Position numbers and translations under genes: made by a program. From Hyphomicrobiales bacterium (GTDB lineage Bacteria > Pseudomonadota > Alphaproteobacteria > Rhizobiales > NORP267), in NCBI GenBank assembly GCA_021775855.1, contig JAJFGZ010000045.1, forward strand, positions 1-64,000: a stretch of DNA of 64,000 nt, read 5' to 3'. Below the pieces are notes generated by a model. It made no database searches. It worked only from the letters and a program-made list of their open reading frames with translations, and was not told where the DNA came from. This document shows, in pieces, positions 58,981 through 64,000 of the stretch. Every line of letters begins with the position of its first letter. Positions within the stretch are counted from its first letter, which is position 1.

Positions 58981-60015
58981 ATGAACGATACGCAGAAAAA
59001 CCCCCGGGAGCCCTGGTGGGACGGGTACGCTCGATCACTTGAGAAAATGCCCCGGCCAGATGAAAAAAGCCGGGACGCTGCGCGCGCTCGGCAAGACACG
59101 CTCACCAAGCCTCAAGGGGCCCTGGGCCGGCTTGAAGATTTCGCCTGCTGGCTGGCCGCCTGGCAGGGTCGGGAGAAACCCCGGCTCGAAAAAGTCGAGA
59201 CGCTCATATTTGCCGGCAACCACGGCGTCACGGCCGAGGGCGTATCGCCTTTCCCGCCAAGCGTCACCGGGCAAATGGTCGAGAATTTCAAGGGAGGTGG
59301 GGCGGCCGTCTGCCAGCTGGCCGAGGCCTATGGCGCCAACTTGCGCGTCGTCGACCTCGATCTAAATCATCCAACCGCCAACCTCATGCGGGAACCCGCC
59401 ATGAGCACGGACGAATGCATGGCCGCCATGGCGCGCGGGGCGGACGCGGTTGGCGACAATGTGGACCTCCTCCTGCTCGGCGAAATGGGGATCGGCAACA
59501 CCACGTCCGCTGCTGCCTTGTGTTGTGCCTTGCTGGGCGGAGCACCAAATTCCTGGACCGGCCCCGGCACCGGGCTCGACCCCGAAGGCGTTTCCCACAA
59601 GGCGGAGGTCGTGGCACGGGCGATAGAGTTACACAAACCCCATTGTGCGCATCCGCTCGAAGCCCTGCGCAGGCTCGGCGGGCGCGAACTGGCGGCGATC
59701 GCAGGAGCAATCATGGAGGCGCGCTCCCGCTGTATCCCTGTTGTACTCGACGGGTATGTGTGTTGCGCCGCGGCTTTGCCGTTGGAAAGAGCGCAAACAG
59801 GCGCGCTCGATCATTGCCTTGCCGGCCACGTATCCGCCGAACCGGCGCATGCACGCCTGCTCGAACAACTCGGCTTGAACCCAATCGCCGATCTCGGCAT
59901 GCGGCTTGGCGAGGGGACCGGAGCGGCGATTGCGCTCGGCATCCTGCGCGGCGCGCTCGCGGCTCACAACGGCATGGCGACTTTCGACGCCGCCGGTGTC
60001 GACAACCGGGAATAG
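58981..60015 (+). CDS. cobT: Nicotinate-nucleotide-dimethylbenzimidazole phosphoribosyltransferase CobT
   Basis: A 344-residue enzyme that makes alpha-ribazole phosphate from DMB and nicotinate mononucleotide. Visible features: TKPQGALGRLEDFACWLA, FAGNHGVTAEGVSPFPPSVT, LGEMGIGNTTSAAAL and the catalytic glutamate in GMRLGEGTGAA. First of three tightly packed plus-strand genes (gap to cobS 6 bases). I looked for a cobalamin riboswitch in the 103 bases upstream and saw none. Confidence 0.96.
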   Translation: MNDTQKNPREPWWDGYARSLEKMPRPDEKSRDAARARQDTLTKPQGALGRLEDFACWLAAWQGREKPRLEKVETLIFAGNHGVTAEGVSPFPPSVTGQMVENFKGGGAAVCQLAEAYGANLRVVDLDLNHPTANLMREPAMSTDECMAAMARGADAVGDNVDLLLLGEMGIGNTTSAAALCCALLGGAPNSWTGPGTGLDPEGVSHKAEVVARAIELHKPHCAHPLEALRRLGGRELAAIAGAIMEARSRCIPVVLDGYVCCAAALPLERAQTGALDHCLAGHVSAEPAHARLLEQLGLNPIADLGMRLGEGTGAAIALGILRGALAAHNGMATFDAAGVDNRE

Positions 60016-60021
60016 GGTCCG

Positions 60022-60768
60022 GTGCGAACACTTGTCGACGATATATTGGCCGCCCTTGGATTGCTGACGCGGCTGCCGTTACCAAAAAATTCACCTCCGG
60101 TGACCAACTTCTCGCGGTCAGTTTGGGCATATCCTTTGGTTGGCGCGGCTATTGGCGCGCTGAGCGCGCTTGTATGGCTCGCGGCACAGGGCGTGGGTCT
60201 GGCACCCGGACTTTCAGCCGGGTTGGCGCTGGGCGCACAAGTCCTTCTGACCGGGGCCCTGCATGAGGACGGGTTGGCGGATTTTGCCGATGGCATCGGC
60301 GGTGGGCGCGACAGGGCCAGGAAACTGGAGATTATGCGTGACAGCCGCATCGGCGCGTACGGCGTGCTGGCGATTCTCCTGATTACCGGTCTTCGCTGGG
60401 GAGGAATTGTGGAATTGGCGCCCTCCGTAACGGTCGCGGGTCTGGTCTGCGCAGCTACGTTGGGCCGGTTGACTATCGTAGGGTTGCTGGCATTCCTCGC
60501 ACCTGCGCGGGACGATGGCCTTGGTGCACTGGTCGCCAACCCGTCGCACCTGTCGATCGCCGTGGCATTCGTGCTTGCCGTGCTGATCGTCGCGCTCTTT
60601 CTGCCCCCGGTCGTAGCGGCGTCCGGCTTTCTGGCGATATTGCTGGCGGGCGGCATCGTTGCTCTGCTTGCAAAAAAGCATATCGGGGGATTTACAGGTG
60701 ACGTGCTGGGCGCGGGCGAACAATTGGCGCAGACAGCCGCGCTTTTGGCTTTTACGATGATGCTATGA
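60022..60768 (+). CDS. cobS: Adenosylcobinamide-GDP ribazoletransferase (cobalamin synthase) CobS
   Basis: A 248-residue inner-membrane enzyme with about six helices. The conserved metal-binding motif is HEDGLADFADGIGGG (near 81-95), followed by MRDSRIGAYG. It joins GDP-cobinamide and alpha-ribazole. The likely start is GTG at 60022; the end overlaps cobU as ATGA. Confidence 0.95.
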   Translation: MRTLVDDILAALGLLTRLPLPKNSPPVTNFSRSVWAYPLVGAAIGALSALVWLAAQGVGLAPGLSAGLALGAQVLLTGALHEDGLADFADGIGGGRDRARKLEIMRDSRIGAYGVLAILLITGLRWGGIVELAPSVTVAGLVCAATLGRLTIVGLLAFLAPARDDGLGALVANPSHLSIAVAFVLAVLIVALFLPPVVAASGFLAILLAGGIVALLAKKHIGGFTGDVLGAGEQLAQTAALLAFTMML

Positions 60769-61295
60769 GCAAATCTGGAAAAAGCACTCTGGTCCTCGGC
60801 GGCGCGCGTTCGGGCAAGAGCAGTTACGCTGAATCGCTCAGTGACGGCTGGGTTGGCCCGCGCGTCTATATCGCAACAGCGCAGGCATTCGACGATGAAA
60901 TGGCGGCACGGATCAAATCCCACAGGGACCGGCGCGGCGGCGATTGGTCGACTATCGAGACCATGCTCGACTTGCCGCAAAAGCTTCACGGCGCGGCGGC
61001 GGAGAACACGTTCATTCTCATCGACTGCCTGACCTTGTGGCTCACCAACCTGATGCTCGCAGACATGGATTCCGGCAAAGAGGTGGATGCCCTGCTCGAC
61101 GCAATTCAATCCGCCCCCGGCACCATCGTACTGGTCTCCAACGAAGTGGGGTCCGGGATCGTACCGGAAAACGATCTGGCCCGGCGGTTTCGCGATATTG
61201 CGGGTTTCACCAACCAGCGGGTCGCGCAGGTGGTTGACGAGGTCGTTCTGGTCACAGCGGGACTGCCGATGACCCTCAAACCAGCCATACCGTAG
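60765..61295 (+). CDS. cobU: Adenosylcobinamide kinase/guanylyltransferase CobU (CobP)
   Basis: A 176-residue RecA-like enzyme with the P-loop LVLGGARSGKSSYAE (9-23), the GTP-linked histidine region IKSHRDRRGGDWSTIET and the strand LIDCLTLWLTNL. It phosphorylates and then guanylylates adenosylcobinamide. Its last 20 bases overlap the end of the convergent cbiB gene. Confidence 0.95.
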   Translation: MSKSGKSTLVLGGARSGKSSYAESLSDGWVGPRVYIATAQAFDDEMAARIKSHRDRRGGDWSTIETMLDLPQKLHGAAAENTFILIDCLTLWLTNLMLADMDSGKEVDALLDAIQSAPGTIVLVSNEVGSGIVPENDLARRFRDIAGFTNQRVAQVVDEVVLVTAGLPMTLKPAIP

Positions 61296-62250
61296 CAGCA
61301 AAAGCGACAACAAGCGCGGTGGCGATGTTCAACCCCGTATTGAAGAGTTCCAATCCAGTCTCGATATCGCTCGGCGTTAGCGCGGTCCGGCCATCCCCCA
61401 TCCATGCCAGTTCAATTGCCTTTCCCTGATAGCTACGCGGCCCGCCAAGCGCGATCCCGAGCGCGCCAGCAAACGCCGCCTCGGGCCAGCCTGCATTGGG
61501 AGACACGTGGCTCCGCGCATCTCTCACCACTGCCCGGAGCGCCCGGCCCCCGGACAACCCGGCGGCAAACGCGATTAGCAACCCGGTGACGCGGGCAGGG
61601 ACGAGGTTTACCAGATCGTCCACCCGCGCCGCAGCCCAGCCAAAGTCGTGATATTTATCCGATTTGTACCCGACCATGCTGTCGGCGGTGTTGATGACCT
61701 TGTAGAGCGCAGCCCCCGGCAGGCCCGCGACCAGAAGCCAGAAGAGCGGCGCGATTACGCCGTCGGACATATTTTCCGCCAGACTTTCCAGCGCTGCTTT
61801 TGCAACACCGCTTTCATCAAGCGCCTCCGGATCGCGCCCTACGATACGACTGACGGCATCGCGTCCAGCCTCTAGATTTTGATCCAGCCCGTCCTTCACC
61901 GCGCGCACATGGTCGCGCAGTGATTTTTGTGACAACAGGGTACTGGCAAGCAACGCCTCTCCGAGCCAGCCATATTCCAGCCCGCGCAGAAAAAGTGTCA
62001 ATGGCAGCGTGAGCGCCAAAGTAATTGCCGAGATAACGGATAACGCCAGTAGACCGCGATATTTGCGGAGGCCTCCACGGTTTAGGGCGCGATCGAGCAT
62101 GGCGATACCGGCGCCGATCCACTGTACCGGATGGCCGATTAAAACCTGTATGAATTTCGGATAGCCAAACAGCCGCTCAACAAGCAGCGCAAACGCGCCG
62201 ACCGCCAGGCTGATCGTAGCCAAAACCAAAGCCTCGGGCACCATCGTCAT
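61276..62250 (-). CDS. cbiB: Adenosylcobinamide-phosphate synthase CbiB (CobD)
   Basis: A 324-residue membrane protein that attaches (R)-1-amino-2-propanol phosphate to adenosylcobyric acid. Motifs: ERLFGYPKFIQVLIGHPVQW-like start, ESLAENMSDGVIAPLFW, KVINTADSMVGYKSDKYHDF and SPNAGWPEAAFAGALG. It overlaps cobC by 4 bases upstream and cobU by 20 bases at its 3' end. Confidence 0.95.
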   Translation of the reverse strand: MTMVPEALVLATISLAVGAFALLVERLFGYPKFIQVLIGHPVQWIGAGIAMLDRALNRGGLRKYRGLLALSVISAITLALTLPLTLFLRGLEYGWLGEALLASTLLSQKSLRDHVRAVKDGLDQNLEAGRDAVSRIVGRDPEALDESGVAKAALESLAENMSDGVIAPLFWLLVAGLPGAALYKVINTADSMVGYKSDKYHDFGWAAARVDDLVNLVPARVTGLLIAFAAGLSGGRALRAVVRDARSHVSPNAGWPEAAFAGALGIALGGPRSYQGKAIELAWMGDGRTALTPSDIETGLELFNTGLNIATALVVAFAATVWLV

Positions 62251-63275
62251 GTCTCAAACGACGATAGCGCCTCACCGAGCTTCGTCCAATCCTCTTCAGA
62301 CCCCGGCAATCCAAACCGCAACCAGTTCGGATGCTCGTCAAAGCGGCGAACGTAAATCGCATGCGCCAGGAGATGCGCGAACAGGTCTTGTGCACGCGGC
62401 GACTGTGCAAGCCGGAAAAGGTCGGTCCCGCTGACCACATTCAGGCCGCCCGCCTCGAGAAGATTATCCAGTCGTGCCGCAGATTTCCGCAACGCCTCAC
62501 GTTGTACACCCTGCCAATCGGTATCCGGCAGAGCCTTGGTCGCGATTGCGATGGCCGGACCGCTGACTGCCCATGAACCAAGCGACCGGCGCAATTGGTT
62601 GGTCAATGCCAGGGGCGCGATCGCAAAGCCGAGGCGCAGGCCCGCATGGCCGAAAAACTTACCGAACGATCTCAACACTACCACGTTGGCCGAGCTGCTT
62701 TTGGGCGACAGGCTGAGCGACGGGTCGAGGTCGCAAAAGGCTTCATCGACAACTAGCCACCCGCCAGCACGGGTGCTTCGATCCGCAAATTCGCCGAGCT
62801 CGCCAACAGGAATAATACGCCCATCCGGGTTGTTCGGGTTGACCAGCACAGTGATGCCGCCGGGATCGCAAGCCGCAAAATTGGCGCAGTATGCGACATC
62901 ACGGCCAGCAGCCTGCCAACCATGTTCGTGCCCGCTATAGGTCGGACCGACCAGCATCACCGGAAGATCGGGCAGGCAGTGGGGCAAGGTCTGGATCAGC
63001 GCCTGCGACCCCGACGCAGCGGTAATATGGTCAATCTCCGGCGCGCCGTAGTAGGCCGCCGCCTTCGCCAGCAGGTCGTCCATATCATTGCGGCCAGGCA
63101 ACCTCTGCCAGACTTTGCCGGGTAGTTCGGGAAGCGGATAAGCGTTTGGATTGATCCCTGTGGAGAGGTCGAGCCAGTCACTGGGCGTGCCCCCCTGGCG
63201 AGACGGCGACACGGCATCGGCCAGATCACCACCGTGAAACCCGGTTGCCAAATCTGACATGAGCCGATCAATCAT
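62247..63275 (-). CDS. cobC: Threonine-phosphate decarboxylase-like aminotransferase CobC
   Basis: A 342-residue class I/II PLP protein. The PLP lysine is in RSFGKFFGHAGLRLGFAI; also LSTGINPNAYPLP, TAASGSQALIQTLPH, NPNNPDGRIIPV and VVDEAFCDL. It supplies aminopropanol phosphate for the CbiB step. It lies 6 bases after bluB and overlaps cbiB as ATGA. Confidence 0.92.
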   Translation of the reverse strand: MIDRLMSDLATGFHGGDLADAVSPSRQGGTPSDWLDLSTGINPNAYPLPELPGKVWQRLPGRNDMDDLLAKAAAYYGAPEIDHITAASGSQALIQTLPHCLPDLPVMLVGPTYSGHEHGWQAAGRDVAYCANFAACDPGGITVLVNPNNPDGRIIPVGELGEFADRSTRAGGWLVVDEAFCDLDPSLSLSPKSSSANVVVLRSFGKFFGHAGLRLGFAIAPLALTNQLRRSLGSWAVSGPAIAIATKALPDTDWQGVQREALRKSAARLDNLLEAGGLNVVSGTDLFRLAQSPRAQDLFAHLLAHAIYVRRFDEHPNWLRFGLPGSEEDWTKLGEALSSFET

Positions 63276-63281
63276 ATCGGG

Positions 63282-63920
63282 TCAGCCCTTTATATGCTTC
63301 TTCGGGGCAGCGTTTCGCTTCTCCCAACCTGCCCTCTCAAGTTCTGGACCCGCAAGGTCTTCCTGCGGATAGCCAATACAGAGATACGCCACCAGCGACC
63401 AGTGATTAGGAACGCCGAGGACATCGCGCACAATATCCGGATCGATGATCGAGACCCACCCCATCCCCAGTCCCGCCGCGCGTGCCGCGAGCCACAGTGT
63501 ATGCACCGCGGTGACAACCGAGTAGCGCAGCATCTCAGGCATGGTCTGGCGGCCGAGCCCCTTGCCCTTGTCGGTTTCTTCGTCGCAGAACACCGCGAAC
63601 TGAACCGGCGCTTCACGCAGACCCTCAAGCTTGAGTTTTGCGTAGAGCGCCTTGTCGTCCCCCTCATACGTTGCAAGCGCCTCGGCGTTGCACTGCTCGT
63701 ACGATGCAATAACGGCGTCGCGGACGCCTTTGTCCGTCACTTCGACAAACCGCCACGGCTGGCTCAAACCCACCGAAGGGGCGTAATCCGCCAGGTCTAG
63801 AAGACTGGAGATTAACGCGGGATCGACAGGGTCGGGTTTGAAGCGGCGCACATCGCGGCGCCATTTGATGAGGTCTTCGAGCTCGGCCCGAAAAGCGTCA
63901 TCGAACGTTTTTCCTGTCAT
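63282..63920 (-). CDS. bluB: 5,6-dimethylbenzimidazole synthase BluB
   Basis: A 212-residue flavin-destructase of the nitroreductase fold. RRDVRRFKPDPVDP, APSVGLSQPWRFVEV, GKGLGRQTMPEMLRYS and AARAAGLGMGWVSII are the expected BluB segments; it breaks down FMNH2 with oxygen to make DMB, the substrate of CobT encoded nearby. Its start overlaps the stop of the cobQ-like gene as ATGA. Confidence 0.95.
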   Translation of the reverse strand: MTGKTFDDAFRAELEDLIKWRRDVRRFKPDPVDPALISSLLDLADYAPSVGLSQPWRFVEVTDKGVRDAVIASYEQCNAEALATYEGDDKALYAKLKLEGLREAPVQFAVFCDEETDKGKGLGRQTMPEMLRYSVVTAVHTLWLAARAAGLGMGWVSIIDPDIVRDVLGVPNHWSLVAYLCIGYPQEDLAGPELERAGWEKRNAAPKKHIKG

Positions 63921-64000
63921 GCCGTTACCTCGCGCGAACTGGCGATATCCAACAATAAGTCGAGGTCCACATGCGCCTCCATATGGGCTGCGAGCGCGTC
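63917..64000 (-). CDS. cobQ: C-terminal end of cobyric acid synthase (CobQ), cut by window edge
   Basis: Only the last 27 codons are present, reading DALAAHMEAHVDLDLLLDIA and a short tail to a TGA that overlaps the bluB start. The pattern of a leucine-rich final helix ending in DLDxLL matches the end of cobyric acid synthases, and the gene order agrees. The assignment is tentative given its length. Confidence 0.6.
   Translation of the reverse strand, partial: DALAAHMEAHVDLDLLLDIASSREVTA

Noticed and set aside
59964-61313. 449-codon open frame antisense to cobS and cobU
   Set aside because: Lies opposite two clear cobalamin genes; its Pro/Ser/Ala/Arg-rich composition is typical of a high-GC shadow frame.

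Overview
The window reads as chromosomal DNA of a free-living, probably marine alphaproteobacterium. This is inferred from gene content: three TRAP transporters, an aspartate-forming glyoxylate cycle, DMB-type cobalamin genes, an alphaproteobacterial phoR-pst-phoU-phoB order, an FtrA-type regulator and moderate-to-high GC. I see no rRNA, tRNA, CRISPR array, insertion sequence or phage gene.

Layout. 1-1030: N-terminal end of a class II glutamine amidotransferase and an XRE-cupin regulator. 1105-4139: a mercury resistance locus (merR, a MerR-type promoter, merF-like, merA, a Cys-containing membrane protein) followed by a SHOCT microprotein behind its own CueR-type promoter. 4154-9981: an overlapping four-gene operon (aldehyde dehydrogenase, unusual M19 peptidase homologue, two conserved unknowns) with a divergent LysR regulator. 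10301-13481: glycine-betaine type ABC importer. 14036-15813: a second CueR-type promoter, a second SHOCT microprotein and a CueO-like multicopper oxidase. 15933-20221: a Pb/Cd/Zn-type MerR promoter, a possible leader peptide, a TRAP permease pair without a binding protein and with a long coiled-coil tail on the large subunit, and a convergent MerR regulator. 20554-21534: aldo/keto reductase. 21945-26808: TetR-controlled operon with a PaaA-like diiron protein, two crotonases, a PaaK-like CoA ligase and two small proteins of unknown role. 26805-29151: acyl-CoA ligase and a nickel/cobalt permease. 29242-36855: complete phosphate regulon with a PHO box. 36934-45033: TRAP genes joined to pyrK, pyrD, an M20 N-carbamoyl hydrolase and pyrE, which I read as an orotate/dihydroorotate use operon, with a divergent XRE regulator. 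45003-49395: FtrA regulator, NTF2-like protein, TetR regulator with two operators, YciI-like protein, membrane protein plus XRE pair, methyltransferase. 49421-58877: bhcR/bhcABCD, a complete beta-hydroxyaspartate cycle, followed by a TRAP transporter whose small subunit is fused to a TM2-like segment and a coiled coil. 58981-64000: cobalamin nucleotide-loop assembly (cobT, cobS, cobU; cbiB, cobC, bluB, end of cobQ).

How it fits together. Three metal-responsive MerR-family promoter types lie in the first 16 kb, suggesting a metal-stress segment. The bhc genes would convert two glyoxylate to oxaloacetate by way of aspartate, and the neighbouring TRAP genes may import glycolate or a related acid. 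The TRAP-pyrKD-hydrolase genes may feed orotate carbon and nitrogen into aspartate. A recurring pattern is that all four substrate-binding-protein genes that precede their permease genes are followed by a strong intercistronic stem-loop. The most novel items are the two coiled-coil-modified TRAP systems, the metal-promoter TRAP operon with no binding protein, the PaaA-like single-oxygenase operon and the orotate operon.
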